64,000 bases of DNA, from assembly GCF_016862215.1 (NCBI RefSeq), contig NZ_BOMN01000086.1:62001-126000 (forward strand). Reading direction: 5' to 3'. Origin of the DNA: Winogradskya humida (GTDB taxonomy: Bacteria > Actinomycetota > Actinomycetes > Mycobacteriales > Micromonosporaceae). This document shows, piece by piece, positions 7,714 through 15,643 of this stretch. The position numbers were made by a program, and so were the translations under genes. Position 1 is the stretch's first letter; each line of letters opens with the position of its first letter. Below the pieces are notes generated by a model. It worked only from the letters and a program-made list of their open reading frames with translations. It was not told where the DNA came from and did not search any database.

Positions 7714-8661
7714 ATGCATATCGTGGCCGTGCTCGCGTTGGAGAACGTGGTGCCGTTCGACCTGTCCACGCCTCTTGAGGTTTTCTCCCGCACGCGTCTG
7801 GCTGACGGATCATTTCCGTACGACGTCCGCGTCTGCGCCGTAACCGATGAGGTCGACGCCGGGGCGTTCACCCTGCGCGCGCCGTGGGGGCTGGACGTCC
7901 TCGCGATCGCTGACACGATTGTGCTGCCGGGGATCGCTGACGTGGCTCTGGGCGTACCCGAAGAGGTTGTAAAAGGGCTGCGGGAGGCCGCAGCGCGCGG
8001 CACCCGGATCGCGTCCATCTGTGCCGGCGCTTTTGTGCTGGCCGCGACCGGCCTGCTCGACGGGCTCCGGGCGACCACCCACTGGATCGCCGCACCCGAG
8101 TTGGCGGCGCGTCATCCGGCGGTCGAGGTGGACCCGGGCGTGCTCTACGTCGACAACGGACAGTTCCTGACCTCGGCGGGAGCGGCCGCGGGAATGGATC
8201 TCTGCCTGCACATGATCCGCCGGGACCACGGCTCGGCCGTTGCGGCGGACGCTGCCCGGTTGTCGGTCATGCCGCTGGAACGCGCGGGTGGTCAGGCGCA
8301 GTTCATCGTCCCCGAGCAGCCGCCCGCCCCGCGTGGCTCGACCATGGAACCGCTGTTGCGCTGGCTCGACGAGAGCGGGGACCGGGAGCTCACGACCGCT
8401 GAGATAGCCGCGCACGCCGGCATGAGCACCCGCACCCTGAACCGGCGTTTCCGCGAGCACACCGGCACGACGCCGCTGCAGTGGCTGCACCTGTCGCGCA
8501 TCCGCCGGGCCCAGCACCTGCTCGAAACGACGGCTGAGGGCGTGGACCGGATCGGATCGACAGTCGGGTTCGGCTCGCCGACGGCCTTTCGTGACCGGTT
8601 CAAGCGCATCGTCGGGACCAGCCCGCACGCGTACCGGCATGCGTTCCGGTCGAGGGTCTGA
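7714..8661 (+). CDS. GlxA-type regulator: DJ-1/PfpI domain fused to AraC helix-turn-helix
   Basis: The 315-aa product has a DJ-1/PfpI-like N-terminal domain (residues about 1-185; nucleophile-elbow motif ASICAGAFVLAATG with the cysteine) and a C-terminal AraC pair of helix-turn-helices (about 215-310: LTTAEIAAHAGMSTRTLNRRFREHTG, then DRIGSTVGFGSPTAFRDRFKR). In this family the DJ-1 half usually senses a ligand rather than acting as an enzyme. It starts about 100 bp from the divergent DUF2269-like gene, a plausible target. Its stop abuts that of the next, convergent gene. Confidence 0.9.
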   Translation: MHIVAVLALENVVPFDLSTPLEVFSRTRLADGSFPYDVRVCAVTDEVDAGAFTLRAPWGLDVLAIADTIVLPGIADVALGVPEEVVKGLREAAARGTRIASICAGAFVLAATGLLDGLRATTHWIAAPELAARHPAVEVDPGVLYVDNGQFLTSAGAAAGMDLCLHMIRRDHGSAVAADAARLSVMPLERAGGQAQFIVPEQPPAPRGSTMEPLLRWLDESGDRELTTAEIAAHAGMSTRTLNRRFREHTGTTPLQWLHLSRIRRAQHLLETTAEGVDRIGSTVGFGSPTAFRDRFKRIVGTSPHAYRHAFRSRV

Positions 8662-9132
8662 TCAGTCGTTGAGCTGGGCGCGCTCGATCTCGGCGAGGGT
8701 CGCCGTCAGCACCTGGCCGATCGGGTCCTCGCCGATGAGGTGGTCGATCAGCAGGGCGGCGTTCAGCGCGAGCGGCTCCGGTTTGGGGCTGGGCTCGCCG
8801 TCGTCCTCCCAGACGCCGAGGGCATTGGCGAGCAGGTAGAGCAGGACCTGGGGGTCGACCTCGGGGCTCCAGGGCAGGGCCGGCATGACGGTGGTGCTCA
8901 GCACCGCGCGCACGTCGTCGGCGTCGATGCCGTCCGGGTGCCGGGTCTCGAGGAGCAGTCGGACGGTCGTACCCAGGATCAGCCCGGTCTGGGCCTGGTC
9001 CTGGGCGCTGAGCTCGGCCACCGCCTCGGTCAGGGCCTGCTTGTCCTTGGCTTTCGCGGCTGTGACCGCCGCTGCCAGGGCCGCGGCGATGGGCCGGGCC
9101 GGCGCGGGCAGATGCCGCCACTGATTGGTCAC
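8662..9132 (-). CDS. Hypothetical helical protein
   Basis: A 156-aa soluble, alanine-rich, mostly helical protein that I do not recognise. It begins MTNQWRHLPAPARPIAAA and shows amphipathic helices throughout, with no signal peptide or membrane segment. Codon usage is typical of the window, so it is likely real. Its stop directly abuts that of the GlxA-type gene, and it is divergent from the serine hydrolase gene across about 60 bp. Confidence 0.55.
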   Translation of the reverse strand: MTNQWRHLPAPARPIAAALAAAVTAAKAKDKQALTEAVAELSAQDQAQTGLILGTTVRLLLETRHPDGIDADDVRAVLSTTVMPALPWSPEVDPQVLLYLLANALGVWEDDGEPSPKPEPLALNAALLIDHLIGEDPIGQVLTATLAEIERAQLND

Positions 9133-9196
9133 GCCAAGACGCTATCCGGAGGGTCCGACAGCCCCGCAGCCGGAGGTTCCTGGCAAGGTGGGTTCC

Positions 9197-10324
9197 ATGA
9201 CGTTGCATGAGGTGCTGACCGCTCGCGTCGAGCGTGGCGAGTTCCCGGGGATCGTCACGCTCATCGCTCGCGGTGATGACGTCCGCGTCGACACGATCGG
9301 CGCGACCGCGTTCGAGGGCGGCGTCCCGATGCGCCGCGACACTGTTTTCCGGATCGCGTCGATGACCAAGCCGGTGCTCGCCGCCCTGACGCTGGTGCTG
9401 GCGCAGGATGATGTGCTCGATCTCGAGGAGCCGATCCACAAGGTGCTGCCGGAGCTCGCCGGTCAGCGGGTGCTGGCGCGCCCGGACGGCCCGCTCGACG
9501 AGACGGTTCCGCTGGAGCGCCCGGTCACCGTCGAGGACCTGCTGACCTTCCGGATGGGCACCGGCATGATCCTCAACCCGGCGACCGTGTGGCCCGTCGT
9601 CGAGGCGGCCGAGGAACTGCAACTCGCCCTCGGGGCCCCCGAGCCGCGTACGCCGTGGGAGCCCGACGAATGGATCCGCAGGTTCGCCACCCTGCCGCTC
9701 ATGGTCCAGCCCGGCACGCAATGGCAGTACAACACCGCCTACAACGTCCTCGGCGTGCTGATCTCCCGCGCCGCAGGCAAACCGCTCGGTGAGGTGCTGC
9801 GGGAGCGCCTCCTCGACCCGCTCGGCATGCGCGAGACCGGGTTCTCGCTGCCGCCCGAGCGCGCCCGGGACCTTCCGGTGCACTACTCGAGCGACTCCGC
9901 CGACGGCTCGCTCACTGCCAACACCGCGACCGGCCCCGAGGTCTGGGCTCAGGACCCGTCGTTCCCCACCGGCGCGGGCGGCCTCGTCTCGACTGTGGAC
10001 GAGTTTCACTCGTTCGCCCGGATGCTGCTCAACCGTGGCGTGCACGGCGGCACCCGGCTGCTGTCCGAGAAGTCCGTCGACCTGATGACCACCAACCACC
10101 TGACCCCCGAGCAGATCGCCGGCTCCGGCTTCCTCGACGGCGACGGCTGGGGCTTCGGCGTGGCGGTCAAGGACACCAACGGGCGGTACGGCTGGCCCGG
10201 CGGCTACGGCACCATCTGGTTCAACAACCGCCGCGAGAACCTGATCGCACTCGCGTTCACCCAGGCCAGCCACGTGCTCTGGAACGGCACGATGACCGAC
10301 TTCGAGCGATTGGCGTACGAGTGA
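9197..10324 (+). CDS. Serine hydrolase of the beta-lactamase/penicillin-binding (class C, EstB-like) family
   Basis: The 375-aa product has the serine-hydrolase landmarks: RIASMTKPVLAALTL supplies the SxxK nucleophile motif, QYNTAYNVLG the Tyr-x-Asn-like motif, and GYGWPGGYGTIWF replaces the usual K/H-T/S-G motif near the C-terminus. There is no signal peptide, so it is probably a cytosolic esterase or amidase rather than a secreted beta-lactamase. I start it at ATG 9197, preceded by AAGGTGGG; the frame extends to 9125 without similarity. It overlaps the next gene by ATGA and heads a three-gene operon. Confidence 0.8.
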   Translation: MTLHEVLTARVERGEFPGIVTLIARGDDVRVDTIGATAFEGGVPMRRDTVFRIASMTKPVLAALTLVLAQDDVLDLEEPIHKVLPELAGQRVLARPDGPLDETVPLERPVTVEDLLTFRMGTGMILNPATVWPVVEAAEELQLALGAPEPRTPWEPDEWIRRFATLPLMVQPGTQWQYNTAYNVLGVLISRAAGKPLGEVLRERLLDPLGMRETGFSLPPERARDLPVHYSSDSADGSLTANTATGPEVWAQDPSFPTGAGGLVSTVDEFHSFARMLLNRGVHGGTRLLSEKSVDLMTTNHLTPEQIAGSGFLDGDGWGFGVAVKDTNGRYGWPGGYGTIWFNNRRENLIALAFTQASHVLWNGTMTDFERLAYE

Positions 10325-10719
10325 TGCGCATCCTCACCCTCGACCACCTGGTCCTGACGGTCGCCTCGATCGACCGCACCCTGGCCTTCTACCGCGACGT
10401 GCTCGGCATGCGCGCCGAGTCGTTCGAGGGGGAGCGGTGGGCGCTGCACTTCGGCACCCAGAAGTTCAACCTCCACGAGGCCGGGCACGAGTTCGAACCC
10501 AAGGCGGCCCACCCGGCCCCCGGCACGGCCGACCTCTGCCTGATCGCCGCCACCCCGCTGGATGAGGTCATGGCCACCCTGGCCGAGCACGGGGTGCCCC
10601 TGATCGAGGGCCCGGTGACCCGCACCGGCGCCCAGGGCGAGATCCGCAGCGTCTATGTACGGGACCCCGACGACAACCTCGTGGAGATCGCGAACTACCC
10701 CGGGGCAGAGCCGTCATGA
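10324..10719 (+). CDS. VOC-family (glyoxalase-like) protein
   Basis: The 131-aa product is one VOC domain with paired beta-alpha-beta-beta-beta modules. LTLDHLVLTVASIDRTLAFY carries the first metal-type histidine, KFNLHEAGHEFEP the central part, and VYVRDPDDNLVEIANY the C-terminal glutamate. This arrangement (H...E) is typical of metal-dependent VOC enzymes such as the virulence-protein/dioxygenase-like subgroup. Its ATG overlaps the stop of the hydrolase and its own stop overlaps the next start, so the three genes are co-translated. Substrate unknown. Confidence 0.85.
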   Translation: MRILTLDHLVLTVASIDRTLAFYRDVLGMRAESFEGERWALHFGTQKFNLHEAGHEFEPKAAHPAPGTADLCLIAATPLDEVMATLAEHGVPLIEGPVTRTGAQGEIRSVYVRDPDDNLVEIANYPGAEPS

Positions 10720-11084
10720 CCAACCTCGACGTCGTCACCGCCTGGGTCGAGAACTACCGCGCGGCCTGGCTCTCCAACGACCCCGATGGGATCGGCGGCC
10801 TCTTCGCCGAGGACGCCGCCTATTTCACCGAGCCGTTCGCCGCTCCCTGGCTGGGCCGCGAGACCATCGTCGCCAAGTGGCTCGACCGCAAGGACGACCC
10901 GGGCACGTTCACCTTCACCTGGCACCCGGTGATCGTCACCGACGAGCTGGCCGTCATCGAGGGCCGCACCGCCTACACCGCACCTGCGGTCCGGGTCTTC
11001 CGCAACATGTGGGTGCTGCGCCTGGACAACAGCGGCCAGGCCCGCCAGTTCACCGAGTGGTGGATGCAGGAACCCGACAAATAG
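10716..11084 (+). CDS. SnoaL/NTF2-like fold protein
   Basis: The 122-aa protein has the NTF2/SnoaL-like pattern: an N-terminal helix (VVTAWVENYRAAWLSNDPDGIGGLFAEDAAYF), a short helix with GRETIVAKWLDR, and long curved strands ending VFRNMWVLRLDNSG ... FTEWWMQ. Members include ketosteroid isomerase-like enzymes and small-molecule binding proteins; no catalytic residues can be assigned here. It is the last gene of the hydrolase-VOC-SnoaL operon, overlapping the VOC gene by 4 bp. Confidence 0.75.
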   Translation: MTNLDVVTAWVENYRAAWLSNDPDGIGGLFAEDAAYFTEPFAAPWLGRETIVAKWLDRKDDPGTFTFTWHPVIVTDELAVIEGRTAYTAPAVRVFRNMWVLRLDNSGQARQFTEWWMQEPDK

Positions 11085-11116
11085 TCGGGCCAACTGGCCC
11101 GAGCAGGCTACGGCGG

Positions 11117-12514
11117 CTAGGGGAGGGCGTTCTTGTCGGGCTTGCCGGTGGGGGCGATCGGGACCTGGTCGATCAGGGTGATCGTCCGGGGGACGGCGGC
11201 GTCGCCGAGGCGGTGGGCGACGAGTTTGCGGAGCAGGGCGGGGTCGGGGGTCTGGCCGATGGCCGCGACGAGGTAGGCGTGGATGGCCTCGCCGGTCTGT
11301 TCGTCCGGGCGGCCGACGACGTAGGCCTCGGCGACGGCCGGGTCGGTGGCGAGGGTTCGTTCGATCGGGCCGGCGTAGACGAGGTTGGCGTTGACGATGA
11401 TGACGTCGCGGGTGCGGCCGAGGAGACGCAGGTTGCCCTGGGGGTCGAGTTCGGCGAGGTCGCGGGTGCGGATCCAGCCGTCTGCGAAGACCTCGGCCGA
11501 CTCGGAGGGGTTCTTCCAGTAGGAGCCGGCCTGGGCGGGGGTGCGGACGTAGAGTTCGCCGTCGCGCAGGGAGATGTCGTTCACCATGGGCGGGCGGCCG
11601 ACCGAGGCGAGGGCGGCCGGGGAGGCCAGCATCTCGGCGGGTGTGACCATGGAGATCATGCCGGTTTCGGTCTGGCCGTAGCCGTGGAAGATGACCGGGC
11701 CGAGGACGTCGAGGGCCTCGGCGAGCCGGCCGGGGTCCAGCGGGGAGCCCGAGACCAGCAGCGCGCCCAGGCTGCTCAGGTCGGCGGGGTCGGCGCGCTG
11801 GTCGCGGACGAGCTGGTAGAGCTTGCCGACCGTGATGACGCTGGCCGTGGCCCGGTGGGTGACGATGGCATCGGGGAAGGCCGGCGGGTGGGCGACGACC
11901 AGGGTGCCGCCCGCGGCCAGGGTGAGGATGCCGTATTCGAGCATCACCTGGCTGGCGAGGGAGCCGAAGACCAGGTAGCGCTGCATCCGGGAGGCGAGTT
12001 CGGCCACGGCGGGGGGCCAGCGGTCCGGGTAGGGCGCCCAGGCCGCTGACATGGCCGCGTACGTCTGGGTGCAGCCCTTGGGGTCGCCCGTGCTGCCGCT
12101 CGTGTAGATGATCCGGGCGATGTCCGGCGGCCTTCCCTCCGCGACGAGCGGGTGAGAAGAATCCGCAGTGGTCAGCAGGTCGGTGACCGCCGCGTCGTCG
12201 ATCAGCGTGGCGTCGTCGTTGCTCAGCAGATGGTCGAGCTGAGCCGGGGTGAGCCCTGGCCGCAGGCCTGAGACGCGGGCCCCGACGGTGAAAGCCGCGA
12301 TGGTGGCCGCGAAGGCCGGGGCCGACACACCGAGCTTCAGCGCGACGCCCACCCCGGGGCCGATGCCCAGCCCCCGCAGGCCCGCCGCGATCCTGCGGAT
12401 CATGCCGTGCATCTCCCTGGCGGTGACCACCCGCGCGCCGTCCTCGAAGACAGGGCGGTCATCGCCCGTGGCGAGCAGGTCCAGCAGCGGCTGAGGCCAG
12501 ACTTCAGAGTGCAT
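11117..12514 (-). CDS. Class I adenylate-forming enzyme (acyl-CoA synthetase/AMP-ligase, 4CL-like)
   Basis: The 465-aa product has the ANL-superfamily motifs in order: P-loop IIYTSGSTGDPKGCTQTY (about 155), GYGQTETGMIS (A5, about 280), GWIRTRDLAELD and GRTRDVIIVNANLVY (A7-A8 hinge), and PTGKPDKNALP with the catalytic C-terminal lysine (A10). It activates a carboxylic acid as an acyl-adenylate. At 465 aa it is somewhat shorter than most 4CL/acyl-CoA synthetases (about 500-550). Its first 11 bp overlap the end of the flavin monooxygenase gene, and the neighbouring tyrosine-type ammonia-lyase suggests a p-coumarate-like acid as substrate. That substrate is inference. Confidence 0.85.
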   Translation of the reverse strand: MHSEVWPQPLLDLLATGDDRPVFEDGARVVTAREMHGMIRRIAAGLRGLGIGPGVGVALKLGVSAPAFAATIAAFTVGARVSGLRPGLTPAQLDHLLSNDDATLIDDAAVTDLLTTADSSHPLVAEGRPPDIARIIYTSGSTGDPKGCTQTYAAMSAAWAPYPDRWPPAVAELASRMQRYLVFGSLASQVMLEYGILTLAAGGTLVVAHPPAFPDAIVTHRATASVITVGKLYQLVRDQRADPADLSSLGALLVSGSPLDPGRLAEALDVLGPVIFHGYGQTETGMISMVTPAEMLASPAALASVGRPPMVNDISLRDGELYVRTPAQAGSYWKNPSESAEVFADGWIRTRDLAELDPQGNLRLLGRTRDVIIVNANLVYAGPIERTLATDPAVAEAYVVGRPDEQTGEAIHAYLVAAIGQTPDPALLRKLVAHRLGDAAVPRTITLIDQVPIAPTGKPDKNALP

Positions 12515-14039
12515 CGGCGAGGATGCCCTTCACGAACGCGACGAGCGGCTGCTGGTGCACGGTCGGCAGGTTCCAGTGGTTCTCGAGGTTCTCGGCGAGG
12601 TGGTGCTCGGCGATCACCTGGCCGTCGCGGCGGACGCGGACCACCGGGTGCAGGTAGCTCGCGTCGTGGGCCGCGGCCGCGTCGTTCTCGGCGATGCGGG
12701 GGACGCTGATGTCGAAGGGGTCGACCTGGTCGTGGTCCGGGCCGTACTCCAGCGTCGTCACGAAGGCCAGGTCGAAGACCCCGAGACCACCATCGGCGAG
12801 GTACGCGACCGGCACCTCCTCCTGGTACTGCACAGCGGACCCGCTGACCGTCACCACGTCGGCCAGCACGGCGAACTGCTGCCACAACGCCGAGGTCACG
12901 TTGATCCGGGCGATGATCGCGTCGGCGATCGCCTCCGGCGTCAGGTCCAGCTCACGGGCGGGCCACGGTGTGTCGTGGTAGCGGGTGCCGAGGATGCGGT
13001 GCAGGGCGCGGACGCCGTAGCGGAAACCGTGGATGAAACCGCTCGTCGACTTCTTGAAGTCACGCTGCTGGGTCAGGGTGCCGGCGAAATACATTCCGGG
13101 GACGTTGACCGATTCGAATGCCGGGGTCTGTTCGGGGAACCGGTCCTTGATGACCAGGGCGGGGCGCGCCGAGTCGTCGAACGGGGTCGCGTCGAACTGG
13201 AAACCGGTGCACAGGATCACGCGGTCGTAGTCGAGCTCTCGCAGGTTTTCGACGGTCCGGGCGTACCGGAAGAGGACCCGGAAGCCGCCGCCGGGCTTGC
13301 GCGTGATCTCCTCGATGGTGCCGTCGAGGACCGCGTTCTGTGATTTGAGCTGATAGGTGTCGAGGAAGTTGTTGTTGACCGCGCGCAGGTGCCCGACGTA
13401 ATGCGATTGCCAGGCCAGTTTGATGGAGTGCGGGCCGGCGACGTGGATGACCGCGGCGGTCTCGATGAGCGCGTCGGCCGTTTCGAAGGCGGAGTTGCCC
13501 TTGCCGACGATCAGCACCCGCTGGTTCACGAAGTCGTCGGGGTCGACGCTGACGGTGTCGTAGCGTTCGGCCAGCTCAACGCCCTCGATCGGCGGCACGT
13601 AGAGCTGTGAGACGCCGGTGGCGACGATGACGCGCCGCGCCCGATATGTCCCATTGACCACAAAGCCGTCGGTCGACGTGGAGACCGAGGAAACCGGCGT
13701 GGAATACCGGACGTTCAGCCCGCGGGCGAAATCCGCGAGATAGCGCACGAGATCGTCGGCGGAGGGAAAATACCGTGAGCTGTAGTTCTTGAACAACAGC
13801 GCCGGATCGTCGGTGAGCAGCGAATTCCAGTCCGCGCGCAGGTTGTACTCGGGATCCTTGGATCCGGTCCAGACCTTGTTGATCGAGATCAGCTGGCGGT
13901 GCCGCGGATAGGTGGCGAAGAACGTGCCCGGTGCGGCGCCGCCCTCCAGCACGACGTAGTCCTGACCGTCGCGCTCCAGCAGGGCGGCGAGCTGCAGACC
14001 CGCGGGTCCGGCGCCGATGATGAGGTAGTCGTGCGTCAT
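12504..14039 (-). CDS. Flavin-containing monooxygenase-like FAD/NAD(P)H oxidoreductase, copy 1
   Basis: The 511-aa product starts with the FAD-binding motif YLIIGAGPAGLQLAALLE. It has FATYPRHRQLISINK, a second Rossmann motif RVLIVGKGNSAFETADAL for NAD(P)H, and VILCTGFQFD as the ATG-like motif. It thus resembles class B flavin monooxygenases (FMO/YUCCA type). A C-terminal extension of ~100 residues (from about 405; YLHPVVRVRRDGQVIAEHHL) is shared with the second copy at 15644-17209 but is unusual for FMOs. I start it at ATG 14039; TTG 14048 is possible. It is divergent from the ammonia-lyase across about 63 bp containing TCAGA-N4-TCTGA (14064-14077), a possible operator. Confidence 0.85.
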   Translation of the reverse strand: MTHDYLIIGAGPAGLQLAALLERDGQDYVVLEGGAAPGTFFATYPRHRQLISINKVWTGSKDPEYNLRADWNSLLTDDPALLFKNYSSRYFPSADDLVRYLADFARGLNVRYSTPVSSVSTSTDGFVVNGTYRARRVIVATGVSQLYVPPIEGVELAERYDTVSVDPDDFVNQRVLIVGKGNSAFETADALIETAAVIHVAGPHSIKLAWQSHYVGHLRAVNNNFLDTYQLKSQNAVLDGTIEEITRKPGGGFRVLFRYARTVENLRELDYDRVILCTGFQFDATPFDDSARPALVIKDRFPEQTPAFESVNVPGMYFAGTLTQQRDFKKSTSGFIHGFRYGVRALHRILGTRYHDTPWPARELDLTPEAIADAIIARINVTSALWQQFAVLADVVTVSGSAVQYQEEVPVAYLADGGLGVFDLAFVTTLEYGPDHDQVDPFDISVPRIAENDAAAAHDASYLHPVVRVRRDGQVIAEHHLAENLENHWNLPTVHQQPLVAFVKGILADAL

Positions 14040-14102
14040 GCGCCGCAACCTACTGAGGCGATTTCAGAGCCTTCTGAGAAATGGTCTCTACCGTCGGCGA
14101 CC

Positions 14103-15608
14103 ATGACGATTGAGGTGGATCTGGCGGCGCCGTTGCGCATCGCCGACCTGCGGGCAGCGCGCGATCCGATCACGGTGGTCGCGGGTCCGGAGGTCCGGGA
14201 ACGGGTCACCGCGTCGCGCGTCTTCCTGACCAAGGTGCTCGGCGACGACCGTGCGGTCTATGGCAGCACCACCGGGTTCGGTGCGCTGGTGGGTTATGCG
14301 GGCCGGGCCGATCTGCGCGACCAGGCCGACAACACGCTCGCGCATCTCGGCGCCGGCCAGGGCCCGGACATCGCCCTGGACGTGGTACGCGCGACGATGC
14401 TGATCCGGGCCCGGTCCCTCGCGCAGGGCGCCTCCGGTGTGTCACCGCATGTGATCGACGCGCTGGTGGCCATGCTCGGCACCACGTTCACCCCGGCGAT
14501 GCCGCGGCTCGGCTCGGTCGGCGCGAGCGGCGACCTGATCCCGCTGGGGGCTGCGGCGCAGGCGCTGCGAGGCCGTGGTTACGCCTATGTGGATGGTGAG
14601 CGGCTCCCCGCGGCGCAAGCGCTTGAGGCAACGGGTCTGGAACCGTTGCCGCTGGACGGGCGGGACGCGCTCGCCCTGGTCAACGGCACGTCGCTGACCA
14701 CGGCGGCGCTGGCGCTGGCCCTCGACCGGGTGCGCAGCTCGCACCGGGTGATCCAGCTGCTCACCTGTCTGCTCGCCGACCTGCTCGGCTGCGATCCGCA
14801 GTTCCTCGACGCCGACCTGATCGACCGCTTCGCCCACCCCGGCGCGATCGACGTCGCGGCCACGATGCGCGCGACTCTCCAGGGCGTGGAGCCTGGCAAA
14901 CGGCCGCTGCAGGAGCCGTACAGCATCCGGTGCTCGCCGCAGCTGCTCGGCGCGGCCGAGGACGCCCTGCGCTATGTGGACGGCGTGGTCACCGCCGACC
15001 TGGCGGGGGTCAGTGACAACCCGATCTTCGAAGCCGCCGCCGACAAGGTGGTGCACGGCGGCAACTTCTTCGGCCAGCCCGCGGCGTTCGCGGGGGACAT
15101 GCTGACGATGGTGATCGCGCAGATCGGCAATCTCGCGGAACGCCAGCTGGACCTGCTCGTCGACCCGGTCCGCAACAACGGCCTGCCACCCATGCTCGCG
15201 GCGGGTCCCGGTCAGCAGCACGGACTGCAGGGCGTCCAGCTCGCCTCGACCGCGCTGATCGCCGAGATCCGGCGGGACTCGATGCCGGCGAGCATGCAGA
15301 GCCTGCCCACCAACCTGCACAACCAGGACGTCATTCCCCTGGGTACGCAGGCCGCGCTGCGCGCATGGGACCAGGCGGAGCTGCTCAGCCTGATCACCGG
15401 GTCGCTCGCGGTGGGTCTGCGCCAGGCCGTTCACGTCGGTTCGCGTACGCCCACAGCGCCGCACACCCGCACGATCTTCGAAGCGCTCGCGGACGCCGTA
15501 CCCCCGATAGATCCCGACCGTCCGCTGGACGGCGACGTGCGCGCCGCGGCCCGCGTACTCGCAAAGCTTGAAATTTCTCTGATTTCTGACTCATACCCTT
15601 CGCTTTGA
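14103..15608 (+). CDS. Aromatic amino acid ammonia-lyase (HAL/PAL/TAL family), tyrosine-type selectivity motif
   Basis: The 501-aa product is a complete MIO-dependent lyase. SVGASGDLIPLG contains the Ala-Ser-Gly that cyclises into the MIO electrophile, YGSTTGFGAL is the conserved tyrosine loop, and SDNPIF and QPAAFAGDMLT follow as in the family. At the substrate-selectivity position it reads NTLAHLGAGQG. The His-Leu pair matches bacterial tyrosine ammonia-lyases (HL) rather than phenylalanine (FL) or histidine (SH) enzymes. It therefore probably turns L-tyrosine into p-coumarate, or acts as an aminomutase. I start it at ATG 14103; upstream in-frame codons lie in the divergent promoter and the other gene. 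Confidence 0.85.
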   Translation: MTIEVDLAAPLRIADLRAARDPITVVAGPEVRERVTASRVFLTKVLGDDRAVYGSTTGFGALVGYAGRADLRDQADNTLAHLGAGQGPDIALDVVRATMLIRARSLAQGASGVSPHVIDALVAMLGTTFTPAMPRLGSVGASGDLIPLGAAAQALRGRGYAYVDGERLPAAQALEATGLEPLPLDGRDALALVNGTSLTTAALALALDRVRSSHRVIQLLTCLLADLLGCDPQFLDADLIDRFAHPGAIDVAATMRATLQGVEPGKRPLQEPYSIRCSPQLLGAAEDALRYVDGVVTADLAGVSDNPIFEAAADKVVHGGNFFGQPAAFAGDMLTMVIAQIGNLAERQLDLLVDPVRNNGLPPMLAAGPGQQHGLQGVQLASTALIAEIRRDSMPASMQSLPTNLHNQDVIPLGTQAALRAWDQAELLSLITGSLAVGLRQAVHVGSRTPTAPHTRTIFEALADAVPPIDPDRPLDGDVRAAARVLAKLEISLISDSYPSL

Positions 15609-15643
15609 CCTCAGTTTTCCGCTGCGGATTGGAACAGAGCGCC